64,000 nt of DNA from Pachyseris speciosa (taxonomy: Eukaryota; Cnidaria; Anthozoa; Scleractinia; Pachyseridae): contig JAEMWC010001475.1 in the NCBI GenBank assembly GCA_016490735.1, positions 80,001 to 144,000 on the forward strand, in the 5' to 3' direction. Positions 42,470 to 54,963 of this stretch are shown here, one piece after another (position 1 is the first letter of the stretch; each line of letters starts with the position of its first letter). Made by a program: the position numbers and the translations under genes. Under the pieces are notes generated by a model that had not been told where the DNA came from, did not search any database, and saw nothing but the letters and a program-made list of their open reading frames with translations.

Positions 42470-45400
42470 TCATTGACCAAAGAATGGTGCAGGTGGGTAC
42501 CCAGGTGGTTGATCTGCTAAAACTAATGCACTGATTTGGTTTCTTGGAGTTGTGTTAAGTTCCACACCAGATCCAGAACCAGGAGGCATGTAGTTTGTTT
42601 CAATTATAGCTATATTGCCTAGGTTTCTTGTTTGAACACTGCAACTCATGTTGTTTCTTGTTCTTTCCTCAATGAACTCAGCTGTTTCAAGATAAATATC
42701 CACACCATGGAACAAACTGTTTCTAAGTGGGTTGATGTTTTCCCTAAGATCTTGCAAGTGATTATCCGCAAGAGGACATGATATTTCTGGAACTTGGATA
42801 TTTTCACCATTGTCTTCAGAAATGGGCCCATCCCAGTCAATGCCATACATCTGTGCCTCCTCCTACAATCAATGTAAATTATGCTATTATCCTGGGGAAG
42901 GTGGAATAAAAATAACTGGCTTTCTCTACTAAAATATAGCAGAATGATTATACATACATCAGTCATGGAATCCACCTGCCCTGAAAGTTCTTGTGCCACT
43001 GAGTGAGACGAGTGATAAATCTGTAAAAGACCTTGTATCCACAACTGAGTGGGGCTTTTATTTCGAGCAGAAGATAATGGTTTCAGGTTTGATGAATTAA
43101 CAAACAACTTCAAACATTGATTAATTCTTGGTAAGAAGGCATAGTGAAGACTGTAAAGATGGAGTTCATTGTCAGGATCCAAAACACCATGATCTTCTAA
43201 GAAGTAGAAAAGGTTGTAGAACGTATATAAACATCCACTGAATACGTCACGCCACAAACGTTCTATTCGCTGATTGTGTACACTCCTGCCAGCTATTATA
43301 CTACCCCTATCTGGTCCTCTGTCAGGATGTGAGAGCATATACCATGCAATATCAACATTTTCCCCTCCTTTATCTGTTCTCACTCTTGAAGGGAGACCAT
43401 AACGAGCTACAACAGTTGAGAATTCTTGAAAAGCAGTAACAGCTTTGTTGTTACCGTGACAGCTGAGATACAATGTCAATCGACTATAGCCATCAATGCA
43501 GCCATGAATCACAAATCTCCATCTGCAAAGTAATATGAATGTTCCCCCATTAGCTTTTAAGGCAGTTGTCCTTTGGGTGCATTGGCACCAAAGAGCAGAT
43601 TACCTGACTCAAAAGTGAAGCACAGAGGTTTTATGTGTTTTACAATAACCTATTGTGATTTGTTTGCCCATAGCTTTTCAAATAGGAACATCTGTGTACT
43701 GAAAGTTGTGGTACTTGTATTATTAAAAATCCAGAGCCATCCAACACTTAACAGTAAAACATAAGGTAAGACCGAGTGAGGTAAATGTTAAAACCAAGTT
43801 TAGACCTGGGTGTGTGAACTGTCTACATCTATCTATTTACAGTAATTACATGACTATGACTCTGAAATAGAGCTGAAACATTGTAAACCGTTTTCAATGT
43901 ACACCAAAAACTTGTTTTTTAACAATGGTTACCTTACTCTGTGTTACCCTAATTTAAAACTTTGCATTATTTATGTGTGAAATGGTCTTCATGAGGTACA
44001 AAGTTATAGAGACAAGGACGTTACAGTGTTCTTCGATATTTGCCGCTTCTCTGAGCTCCCAGACCGCTTTGCAGGCCGACGGTCGTACCCCGTTAGCTGT
44101 TGTTGGTGAGACTCGCCTTCCTCTGATTCGTCATGGTAGACCACTTACTCTGGAAGCGCTCGTTGTCGAGGATCTTGATGTTGACATACTGGCTGGAACG
44201 CCCTTCGTGACCTCCAACGACATCGCAGTCCGTCCCGCTAAACGTGAGATTATCATCGCTGGGTGTGACGTGGCGTCTTATGGCTGTTCTCAAAGTCCTC
44301 AGACCCACTATGCTGTCAGAGCTTGCCACCTCCTTCGCACCCCGAACACTAACACCACCGTCTGGCCGGGTGAATTCCTTGAAATCGACGCCCCCTCAGA
44401 GCTGCTTAAAGATGCTACACTCGCCATCGAGCCGCGCATGGATTCGGTCTCTTCTAGTCACCTCAAACCTACTCACACCTGGCCTCCACCTGACATCGTG
44501 CAATCCATTGGCGGTAAGCTGAGACTTCTCAACAATACCGAAGAGCCCTTACTTGTCCGTAAGCACGACCATTTATGCCAAGCACGTCTAACTGTTCTGG
44601 AATCTCCCACAGAGTCCTCCTCAACTCAAGCCGCCGAGCCATCTCCAAAGTTTACTGTTCCTCCCTCTTCCCCTATTGAGTCCGTACATGTAGACCCTGA
44701 TGGTTTGTTATCCTCCTCTGAGAAAGCCGCGTTCGTCTCGCTCCTGAGGGAGTTCCAATTGGTCTTCGATTCCCGCATCCCTGGTTATAATGGAGCTGCC
44801 GGTCCGATTGAAGGAGTTGTGAATATGGGACCTGTCGAGCCTCCCCAGCGCAAAGGGCGTGTCCCTCAGTACTCTCGTGACCAACTCGACCTGCTTCAAA
44901 CCAAATTTGACGAACTTGAGTCTCAAGGTGTATTCCGTCGACCAGAAGATTTAGAGGTTGTGGTGGAATATCTGAATCCCTCCTTCCTAGTGAAGAAGAG
45001 GAATGGCGGCTTCCGCTTGGTCACAGCCTTTACTGACGTGGGCCGCTATAGTAAACCTCAGCCCTCACTAATGCCAGACGTGGACTCCACCCTTCTCAAG
45101 ATTGCTTGCTGGAAGTACATCATAGTCTCTGATTTGTCCCAGGCGTTCTACCAAATCCCCCTTGCAAAGAACTCCATGAAGTATTGTGGCGTGGTTACTC
45201 CCTTCAAAGGTGTTCGTGTCTACACGCGCTGCGCCATGGGAATCCCTGGTTCTGAGACAGCCCTCGAGGAGCTGATGTGCCGCGTCCTGGGCGATCTCCT
45301 TCAGGAGGGATGTGTCGCTAAGATCGCCGACGACTTGTATTGCGGTGGTAATTCTCACCAAGAGCTCCTTACAAACTGGCGAAAGGTCCTCACGGCTCTT

Positions 45401-48400
45401 GATCGCTGCGACCTTCGCCTCACACCTGCGAAAACCATAATCTGCCCAGCCTCGACCACCATTCTCGGTTGGATATGGTCCCAAGGCTCGATTCGCGCTT
45501 CTCCCCATCGTGTAGCTGCTCTGGCTTCTTGCGAGCCTCCCAAGAACGTCCGCGGCCTCCGTGCCTTTGTTGGGTCGTACAAGATGCTTAGTCCTTAGTG
45601 GAGCTGCTAAACTCCTCGCTCCTCTCGAGTCACTTACGGCTGGTCGTCAGTCTCAGGATACCATTTCCTGGTCTGATGAGCTCCTGATGTGTTTTCGCTC
45701 GTGTCAAGAAGCACTCATGTCCAACAGATCCATCACTCTCCCCAAGCCCGATGATCAGCTCTGGATTGCGACCGATGGTTCTGTCAAGATGAATGGCCTT
45801 GGCGCAACGCTTTATGTACTTCGGGACCAGAAGCTCCACCTCGCCGGATATTTCAGTGCCAAGTTTAAAAAACATCAAGCTTCCTGGTTACCATGTGAAA
45901 TAGAGGCATTATCCATTGCAGCAGCTGTCAAGCATTTCGCTCCTTATATAATTCAATCAAAGTTTAAGACTTATTTACTGACTGATAGCAAGCCTTGTGT
46001 TCAGGCCTTTGACAAGTTCTGCCGTGGCCACTTCTCTTCCAGCCCACGAGTGACTTCATTCTTATCATCCGTTAGCCGCTACCAAGTCGCGCTGCTTCAC
46101 CTGGCCGGCTCTGCGAACTTGCCTTCTGACTTTGCCAGTCGTAACGCACCCGCTTGCAACGACCCTCGCTGCCAAGTCTGTTCATTTGTATCCGAGGCTG
46201 AAGATCTGGCTGTACGTCCCATATCTGTTCACGACGTGTTATCGGGGAAGACGTCCCTTCCTTTCACCAGCCGTTCCACCTGGCTCCAATCGCAGCTTGA
46301 GTGCCCTGACTTAAGGCGTGTCCACTCTCATCTTAAGCAGGGAACCCGCCCGTCAAAGAAGCTGACAAACATCAAAGACGTCAAGCGTTACCTAAACCTA
46401 GTCTCCATTTCCCGTGACGGCCTGCTCGTCGTAAAACGTGATGAACCATTCGCTGTGCCCCGTGAGTGTATAGTCATCCCCCGTTCCGTCGTTGATGGCT
46501 TCCTTGCTGCCCTGCACGTTAAGTTGGACCACCCTTCCCGTCACCAAATGAAACTGGTCTCACAGCGTTACTTCTTCGCCTTAGATCTGGACAAAGCCCT
46601 GGAACGGTGCTCGTAGTGTTGTCACCTATGCTCTTCTCTGAAGAAAGTTCCCTCCAGTCTTGTTGAACAGTCAACCTCCGATCCTCCTGACGGCTTTGGT
46701 ATTTCCTTCGCTGCAGACGTTATAAAACGCTACCGTCAGTTGATACTTGTCGTCCGCGAGACCTCCACGTCCTTCACTGCTAGCTGCTTGTTAGATGACG
46801 AACGTCGTGATTCCATTCGCTCTGGTCTCCTCCGATTGTGCCTTGAGCTGCGCCCTCTGTCTGGCCCCCCTTCCGTGATAAGGGTAGATCCCGCTCCCGG
46901 CTTCGCTTCGCTTGCGGGGATGAAATCCTTAGGCAGTATGGCTTTGCTGTAGAAGTCGGCCGAATCAAAAACCCAAACAAGAATCCTGTGGCAGAGAAAT
47001 GCGTAGCTGAACTTGGTGATGAGCTCCTCCGTATTTGCCCTGAGGGTGGTACAATGACTCCTCTCTCCTTAGCTGTGGCGACTGCCAATCTCAACACCCG
47101 TATCCGCAACAGAGGATTGTCTGCCCGCGAGATGTGGCTTCAACGCGACCAATTCACCAACGCACAGATCCCTTTTTCTGACCTCCAAGTTGTTCGACAA
47201 CAGCACTCTTTGCGGCTCGGTAACCATCCCGCTAGTGAGAGATCCAAAGCTCCTGGATGCTGTCCTCGCCCTTCCATGCCCGTTCAGGTCGGCGATTTAG
47301 TTTACATTACCTCTGATGGTTCCAAAACGCATGCCCGCAGTCGGTATCTTGTGGTCTCCGTAGATGGCCTGTGGTGCAACGTACGTAAGTTCACTGGTTC
47401 ACAGCTGCGTTCTACATCCTATCGCGTCAAACTGTCTGAATATTACTGCGTTCCTGACCTAGTAGAGACGACTTCTAACCTTTCTCGCCGTTACAGCTCC
47501 AACTCGTACCTTGAAGATATCGACGAGGAGCCTGGATACGTTGTCGAGGAACCTGCTCACGTTCCTACGCCTCAGAGCACTCCGAATCCTGCTCCTGCTT
47601 TAGTTCCTAGCGAGCTCGCTATTCCTCCAGATCCTCAGTCTGACATTACTCCTGTGCCCGAGTCTTCTCCTCTCCCGGGTGGAAGCGTGTCTGACATCAT
47701 TGATGCTTCTATCTCGGAGTCTGCTTTCTCATCTGGTCCACGCCGGTCTGGCCGTCCTACCCGTCGTCCGAGTTACCTCAAGGACTATGTCACTTAGCTG
47801 CCCCTACGAACTCCGTGCTTGTCTCCACACTAATACCTGACTATGATGTAGTATTTAATTTACGCAGTGACTTCTAGCTATATATTTGTATCTGCCCTTT
47901 TATTACCAATCCACAGCCGAACTTTGCTTTGTGGTTATTGCTCATCTACTTAGGCAAGGGGAAGAAAGAAGAAGTCACGCCATATTTCGTATTGTTGTTT
48001 AGTCACGTAGCGTGACACATTGTGCACGCTGTCGTTTCGCTTTGCTTGCACGCTGATGTTTAGTCATTGTCACACGTTTCGCGCATAATTAGCTTGCTAC
48101 CTATATTACCGCTTTGTATTTACCGTTTGCTTTGTATTTGCATCTTGTCTTCGGTTAGTAAACGTGATTTCTTCTGCTCGGAGTTTTGGCTTAACTTACT
48201 GGCGCAATATGTTTTGCTTTATTTACATGATCTTATTTTCTCCCACATCAGTTATTTGACCCCTTGCTTTTAACAGATGGGCACTCTTGGGGAGGAAAAT
48301 AGCTGGTCAAAAAGGGATTGGGGGTCTGAGGTAGTGCAGTTTGACATAATATTTATCATTCCTAGATTTTACATCTTCACTTGTCAATTAACATCTTACC

Positions 48401-49249
48401 TTATAAGCTTGTGATTGGTGTCAATGTGCCACAATGCTAGGGGTGAGTATACACTGTACTGTCTCCTATTAACGGTATTAAGCTGCAACGCCCTCAATAA
48501 CACTCTTTCTGGATCAACACGACGCATTGACTCTCGAATCCGCTCTTGCTGAACACGAAGTCCACGTGCAAGCAGAAAACCAGTCATTCTTTTATAACCA
48601 CAATTCGGAAAGTCATTAACAATCGCTGACACTATTTGATCCAAATCTTCATCTGCTATCACAGCATAACTTGCAGAGACAGATAATCCATATTGACACA
48701 ACCTTCTTTTCACAGTTGACGGAGACACACCTAACAGCACTGCAATCTCAGGAATAGTAAAACGATGATCAAGGAAAAAAAGTAAATGCTCCCTTGTAAT
48801 AACATATGAAGGCCTTCCAGGCACTCCAGAAAACGCAACACCGACTTTGTAAGCGGAAGAGAAATCTACAGGTGAATGCTCATGCGATGACAACAAAGCC
48901 ATCCTTGCTTCACGTACAGTTCTCAGGATAACATCGTCTAACTCTAATACATGAGAATAGTGGTTTAAATGGTACACAAGACAATCCAGTTTGTACAAAA
49001 GATAGTCAAAATCGGATCCAAATCTATCTTGCTGCAACATATCCAAGGTGCTCTGGACCTGTCGCGATAACAGAATTCTTAGTTCAGACAGCGGCGACAC
49101 CTATCAAAGAAACGTCGTTTTGAGGCACTGAAACAAAAAGTCCAATCAAATCATTTGACAATCAAAAACATATTTACGTTATTTTCTGTATGGTTTCCAT
49201 AAGTTCCAAGGAAAGCAAAGAATGACAACAATAACAAACCCGTCGCCAT
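42470..49249 (-). CDS. DDE (rve/IS3-like) transposase, four exons, about 576 residues
   Basis: Minus-strand exons: 49249-49178 (tentative), 49100-48400, 43522-42958, 42862-42470; GT-AG introns and matching phases, no stop. ATGGCGACGG in good context opens just inside the right TIR. A helix-turn-helix lies at about residues 138-160 ([17 protein letters not shown]), followed by an IS3-like [16 protein letters not shown] linker. The catalytic Asp residues are in LWHIDTNHK (about 251) and VRTDKGGEN (about 308), and Glu in NQRIERLWR (about 345); the D..E spacing is 36. The C-terminus has a proline- and glycine-rich tail. It would cut and join transposon ends in the nucleus. The second intron (48,399-43,523) is 4.9 kb because an LTR retrotransposon lies in it. 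The first exon is the least certain part. Confidence 0.8.
44030..47797 (+). pseudogene. Gypsy-like pol polyprotein, broken
   Basis: In order: protease remnant lacking its DTG active site ([12 protein letters not shown] kept); reverse transcriptase with [27 protein letters not shown] and the catalytic [10 protein letters not shown]; RNase H ([26 protein letters not shown]); integrase zinc binding (H-x-H then CSxCCHLC) and core ([24 protein letters not shown]); a C-terminal region ending [16 protein letters not shown]. Lesions are a frameshift near 45,592, a TAG at 46,614-46,616 and a frameshift near 46,915. The overall order is Ty3/Gypsy-like; I have seen close relatives in coral genomes but cannot name the clade. 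It cannot make a functional polyprotein. Confidence 0.85.
47975..48276 (+). repeat. Putative 3' LTR
   Basis: Follows the polypurine tract and ends ...TTTTAACA before unrelated intron sequence. Contains TTTAGTCACGTAGCGTGAC and a CGCTTTGCTTGCACGCTG repeat. Without a 5' partner the ends cannot be verified. Confidence 0.45.
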
Positions 49250-49276
49250 CTTGAAATAGAGTTAGCTTTTGTTCTC

Positions 49277-49749
49277 AGTCCTCTCACGTCCACCTGGGAC
49301 CGCGCGGTGCTGCACAGCAACAAAACAGCGCAACTGAACAGCGTAACAGCACAACTGAACAGCGTAATAGCCCATCTGAATTGCATAGCGGAAATAGAGG
49401 ATAGGAAACTGAACAGAAGTAACAATTGGTAATAACGTAGCGACAAAGAAAAGCTGACTTGGAACGCCAAACTGCTGTTCAAAGAATAAACTAGCAAAAA
49501 AACAAAGCTGGAAGCGCGGTAAGAAGCCTAACCATTGTAACAGGAAGGCAAAATGTAATGATAGCAAACTGAATTGGAATGGAGCATTACAATTTGTAAT
49601 TATAAAATGGCGTATTTAAACTTCGTAATAACGAACGTGAGAGTCGTAACAGGCACACCAAATTGCGAAATAAGAAATCATAGCCTCGTAATTACGAAAT
49701 CGAACTGCAGATCACCAAAAGTGAATTTTGACCTTGATCACCCCTCATA
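49277..49749 (-). repeat. Right terminal inverted repeat
   Basis: Complement of the left TIR. The transposase ATG lies 28 bp inside it, mirroring the plus-strand gene at the other end, so both genes seem to use the same TIR-borne promoter sequence. Confidence 0.9.
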
Positions 49750-49755
49750 TACATG
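49750..49755 (+). repeat. Target site duplication, right copy
   Basis: TACATG directly outside the right terminus, followed by CTTCATAGACATTG, which continues repeat R. Confidence 0.9.
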
Positions 49756-50165
49756 CTTCATAGACATTGAATACAAAATTTATAACAATTTTCAGCAGAA
49801 AAGAACTCATAATCCAGCTTTTAGGTACTAACCTTGCCTCGATCGCCAAATAAATGTGAACATGCACTGGGCCAAGTTCTTATCACTCAAAGCCAATAGT
49901 TCAAAATCTACACCAAATATCTATCCTGTGTAATATATAACCAGGTGCACGATATGTTTGTTTGTACCTTTTGTCCTTGTTCGTTTTCATTTCCGCAAAT
50001 ACTACCAGCAAAAATCGACGTGACACGAGTCTTGTGGAGGTGCTGTTGCGTGATTCGAGATTGTGTTGCATACCATAACAAACGGAGATCGAACCCAGGA
50101 CCCGGGACAAAAGCACTTCATGTACGCGAGTTTGTTAGGAAAAAATAAATTCTAGATTGAAAAAA
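49756..50165 (+). repeat. Repeat R, right part
   Basis: Continuation of the repeat split by the transposon; reverse-complement match to about 52,690-53,065, with greater divergence (roughly 10-15% by eye) than the transposon TIRs show to each other. Confidence 0.75.
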
Positions 50166-52689
50166 AAATGCAAATCGCAATAGAACACTGATAACCTGAC
50201 CTCGCAAGACTTCCCCTGCTCACTTGTCTGGTGCCTTTTTCCTTGCAGTACAGTAGTCTTTATAGCTCGTTTTCACCGTCACGCGAAAAACCCGGCGTAC
50301 AAGAATAAATTCCGAAACCGTTCCATGAAAGAAGCCAAGAAAATGAGATGCGACAAAAGACTAGCAAATGAGCAATTTCACAAGCCTCAGATCTGTGTGG
50401 CACACCGTTTCTGAGTTATCTGCCTAAACTTTTAATTTTCACGCAACTTTAAAGGGCTTTGTAATTGTATGCAGACGCCATATACACTGAAGTAAGTACA
50501 TGTACAAGTACCCAAAATGGACCAATACAGTGTTCATTAACTTATGCGATAAAGGGGTTTTCTTTTTGTTTCTGAGCTACTATACATATACATATTCGAA
50601 TTCTTGAAATGTTTTAACTGCTGAAAATCATAAGGGAAAACTATTTTTCAGCCATACAGCTGAACTATCTTAGTCACGCACTATGACAATTTCCGTTCTT
50701 TAAAAACTAAAGACGCTAAGGAACTTGAAACTCCAGAAAATAGTTATTTGTAAGTTATTTTCGACCTGATATAAATAAAAACTCAGAAAACCTTGCTATT
50801 TTGAATTTAGAATTTGATGACGTCACGGTAGGAAAGTAAACCACGCCCTGACTCGTTGCACTCATTCGAACTGTAACTTTTGCCGACAGCGCCATCCGAT
50901 ACAAGAATCCTCGCGGTGCTTCGGGCAAATCGACATTTCAAAGCTCGAGTCATAAAATTAAAATATACCTGGAATAAAAATGAAAATCAACATAATGGGA
51001 ACTGCAATTTAGGTATATCAGGAGCGCATGGGTATATTCATTGCCCGACTGAGGAAATATTGCAAGAATCGCTTAGGGACAAGGGTAACAGTTATCTTCT
51101 TTCCGGTGCAGTAGATGTCCGCGTTCGCATTCCAAGACGCGAGAGACAATAGCAAAATACATTCCAAAAGGAGAGTTTTTTTTTCATCATAGAAGGAAGC
51201 AGATGCTTATTGCTTTGATAGGTGATCGTTCATAGCACGAATTTTGTCAGCAAAGGAAGTAAAGACAAAATTTATGGGCAAATGTTATATCACACGTTAT
51301 ATTTTCAGTCCCAAGTTTAGTCACAATCCTCAAGACATGCTCAAGGAACCAGCCTTGTTTTATTTTCAGCTCCTTTGGGAATGAGTGCAAAGTGTGCTGG
51401 TTCCCTAAGCGTGTTATCAAATGTATTTTTATTAGCAGGCTTCCTTGTCTTACCGGGGACTACCGTAGAAGTACGAAGTCCCTTATTCTTAAACAGCAAA
51501 ATAATCTTCATGAACAGCTCTCAGAATACAGAATATCAGCCCCTTGAGCCTAAAAGTTGACTTTTTTCAGAACTAAGTTCCGGTTGTATGTTGTATAGAA
51601 CTTGGGTATGGAACTGAAGAAAGCATAAAACCGGGTCGGGTAAAAGATTTTTCTTCAATCCTACAACGCATATCTTCATCTCAGTATGCTATGGGGACTG
51701 GCCAATAATTATTTCAGAACAAGAGCGCAAAAAACAAAAATAACATAAAACTGAATTTCTCGGGGAATGTGCATGGATATTCCTTATCTTGGCCAATCAG
51801 CAAGCACTTTATAATTCCTGATTGCTCTTTCACTTGATAAAATACCAAAAAGATCAGACTGAGAGCAAGGAAATCACATGCAGAGTGTTATACATTAGCT
51901 CTAGTTTGCAAAAACGCGTTATACGCTTTTGACACCTGTTGATTAATAAATCAAGTTATGAGGCAATAGGTAAACCTATTTATTTTTACCTGCCTTGCAA
52001 CTCCGGTGCGCGCGTGCACAACACCATAGTACAGCTTATTAAACACGAGAGTAAAAAGAAGGTGTGTCTCAACCTTACCAACCCTCGCTAATATCAGCTC
52101 TGCTTCCGTCTTCAAACCACAGTTAGCAATACTGACTTGTACGGTGTCTGTGAAGTGGAGCTCAATTGACCGGTTGCAGTCTCTGATACGCATGTACTCA
52201 GTGTGCCCGGGTATTTGGTACTTGAACCGGACTTACGCTCCATATTCGTATGCTGTATCGTCCACATTAGCGAACAGATGTGTTCTAGCTGGCAATGAAG
52301 CTTTCTTATTTTCAATGCTAGAGAAAACTAAATACCACGAAACTACGCTACCATTATGTATGCCGCAAGCACAAGATTAGACTGTATTGGTACGTTGTTA
52401 TTTGTGCACACACGCTTTATATAATGAGGTGTTAAAAAAGTATTGCACAACGTATTAAGTTATCTCCTCATCTGATAGACAATCAGGACAAATAACAGTG
52501 GTTAACTAAAACAAACAAAAAAAAAAAGAACAAATTATTTACATTGTACCAGTGGATTGTTTGACACGTTCCCGGACCAGGAATCTGTAATCATGGTACA
52601 ACGGCAACGTATGAAAATTTGAGCTTCAGCTCATTCCATTGGCGCAACTATAACATGTAGATCAGTGATCGAATTTTTTTCACAACCCG
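50166..52689. other. Spacer between the inverted R copies
   Basis: No gene confidently recognised. 51,375-51,560 (+) has a hydrophobic stretch (SVLSNVFLLAGFLVLPG) in a 61-codon frame of unknown meaning. The exon-like segment near 52 kb is listed separately. ATTTGATGACGTCACGG near 50,812 contains a perfect CRE/ATF site. Confidence 0.35.
52068..52320 (-). other. Possible coding exon, unidentified
   Basis: Minus-strand reading gives ASLPARTHLFANVDDTAYEY, a stop, then YQIPGHTEYMRIRDCNRSIE, LHFTDTVQVSIANCGLKTEA and ELILARVG before a donor-like GGTTGGTAAGG. Amino-acid composition looks protein-like (buried hydrophobics alternating with charged residues) but there is an in-frame TAA at the boundary of the two halves. 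Family not recognised; could be a relic exon. Confidence 0.2.
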
Positions 52690-53765
52690 GCAATAAAACT
52701 GAAGTAGCCGGATCTCCTTGCGTTTCATGTTACGGACAGCACAATCTCGACTCACGCAACAGCTGTTTCACGAGACGCGTGACACGTCGAGCGTGAGGGG
52801 ATTTCACTGTAGTTTTTGGATCTTTTTGAAGAAATGAAGACGAACAAGGACAAAAGGTTCAAACAAACATATCGTGCACCTGATTATATACTAAGCAGAA
52901 TAGGTTTTTGGTGTATATTGTGAACTATTGGCTTTGAGTGATAAGAACATGACCCATGCGTGTTCACATACATTCAGCGAGGCAAGTTTAGTACCTAAGA
53001 GCTGGGATATGCCGGGGTTCTTTTCGGCTGAAAATTGTTGTAAATTTTGTATTCAATGTCTATAAATCATGTATGTATAACTGTAAGACTTGAGATTGCC
53101 TAAATTACACTTATTTTGGCTGAAATATTTGTTTGAGCATTGATTTGTGTCGCACCGAACCTCAAAACTGTCAAGTCAGAATGGTCAAATTTCACTCCGA
53201 GTGAAATTGAAGTGCTCCGTGAATTTCGCGTTCCCAAAACTTCATTTCACATGTTGCCCAAAGTTTCAAAAACATATTTTGAAAGCTTTGAGATTGCTTT
53301 TTAATGTAGAATGGTTTTCGTTGTTTGAAATTAGGTATCGGGTGTGACTTTTGGCCTTCGAATCTCGACAAAATTTTCCTCCCGCGAAATCCTCAAAATT
53401 TTGTAAATATTTAAAAATCTGTAAAATACTCTAGTCGCAATCAATTCAAGGGCACGACCACTCAAAATGCGTGTTTAAACCTCTTAAATGTGATAAGAAG
53501 CTTTGTGGCTTGAATAACATTTGAATTAGATTCAAACCGAGCCCATTCCGTAGCCCGATCTAGGGCCTCGAAAAAAGCGATCTGGCAGAGGTTATGAGGC
53601 GCCCGAACTTGACACCATCCATATGACCAAAATATTCATCCGATGAAAGTAAAATTTATATTTTCAGTAATAGAATACCTAGGGTAGCTCACAGAATTTT
53701 TTTGGATTTTCCGAAATTCTTATAATTCCTACCTCTGGTCGATATTTACAGACATCCGCTCTTAA
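52690..53765 (-). repeat. Repeat R, uninterrupted copy (empty site)
   Basis: Inverted copy of 35,530-36,205 plus 49,750-50,165. Across the transposon junction it reads, on its own strand, ATACATACATGATTTATAGA: a single TACATG with nothing inserted. It therefore documents the pre-insertion state. Confidence 0.8.
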
Positions 53766-53769
53766 CTCA

Positions 53770-54820
53770 TTTCTCTCATGCTCTGCAGTTACCTGTGTAT
53801 ATCCACCCATGCTTTGAAATACCTGCAACTTTTCCAAATCCCGGTCTATGGTTTAAATGAGCCATTGCTATTGCCAAATGCTCAAGCTTTTAGACTTTGC
53901 CACCCTAAAACTGCCAATTTTCATGGAATATGACCGTTTATTCTGTTGCGAACAAAAAATGTTGCCTTAGAACGCCCTCGGAAAACACCAAACAATATGC
54001 AACTTTGTCTGGCAGTGTCTAAGACAAAAAATCCTCTTAAGCTTAAAGTCTACGTTGGCAGAAAGCTTCGACTCCACTTCTTGCAATCTATTCCACATTT
54101 TCCCACTTACTTTGTTAGCGCGACCAGGATAACGCTGTTTGATTTCAATTGCTCTCACGGTCTGTAATGTTCGTGTTTGTGACCCAAAGGAATTCTTGGA
54201 CTCTCTTGCGTAACGGCGACATGGAGGTCCGCCAATTTTCATTTCAGATATTTTTTAGAACCGTGTCGAGCCATCCGGTTCTGCTGGCAAAACATTGCAC
54301 CGATTGCATTATTTACATCTCAAAAATCGCCAAAATTGTCATGCCAGGTCCTGGAATCCACTCACAAAACGGCGAAAGACACAACTTCACTCCGTGAATG
54401 GCCATCACTCGCTCGCATAGTTTCGGCGGCCTACTTCGTGTGAAATTGCTTCTCACCTCCGTTTTCTTTCAAAGGATTGCCTTTACCCATCAACCCAGCC
54501 TTATGATGCCAGGCAGGGGGCTTCTGAGGTGGAAAATGCTCCAAAAGCACACTTATAAATCAAATAAGCAACGAATCGTAGCTGCAGTGTTCGTTTAGAA
54601 ATAAACGACAGCTAGCTTGACAAGCGTGACAACAAAGATCGAGCCTTCGGTGTTGTGGCCAGCGAAATCGCTGTGGTAACCCCTTATATGGAGTAGCCAG
54701 GTCGATTTGACCTCCTACCCTCCGAAAATTGGAAAAAAGACGTACAAAACGTCCGTCGGAAAAGGGTTAATATGGCGCGGGACGAAGGACTTTTCATACT
54801 TGATTGGCGCCAATTTTAGC
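53770..54820. other. Unassigned stretch
   Basis: No recognised coding sequence. A minus-strand frame at 53,967-54,242 (KMWNRLQEVESKLSANVDF) lacks family resemblance. Confidence 0.35.
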
Positions 54821-54963
54821 GACCCAAAAACGGGTCGCTGGGCTTAGACCAATCAGAGTAGATCTTTGGGACTCTCGGGGATAAAGTTGGCAATCAAAAG
54901 TAATTATGAGCAACGAAACGTGAGTTGCGGTTGAAATTCCAACATGGGATCGATTGCGAAAGC

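Larger units (their letters stand above)
43970..48276 (+). mobile_element. 5'-truncated LTR retrotransposon in a transposase intron
   Basis: Starts inside the protease region with no gag and no 5' LTR, runs through pol, and ends in a purine-rich tract (AAGGGGAAGAAAGAAGAAG) followed by ~300 bp that may be the 3' LTR. Orientation is opposite to the host gene. GC content is visibly higher than the surroundings. Boundaries are approximate since no target duplication can be recognised on the truncated side. Confidence 0.8.
36206..49749. mobile_element. Giant 13.5-kb DNA transposon with 473-bp TIRs (IS3EU-like)
   Basis: Bounded by TATGAGGGGTGATCAAGG and its exact complement, with 473-bp terminal inverted repeats that I could align with only two mismatches. 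The 6-bp TACATG target duplication and the empty-site paralogue confirm transposition as one unit. Cargo: plus-strand ubiquitin-pathway gene and minus-strand DDE transposase converging on a ~1.1-kb AT-rich gap. Nested later insertions: LTR retrotransposon remnant, two SINEs, two or three foldback elements. Eukaryotic transposons with rve-type transposases and 6-bp duplications are, as I recall, classified as IS3EU; assignment should be tested by phylogeny. Confidence 0.9.
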
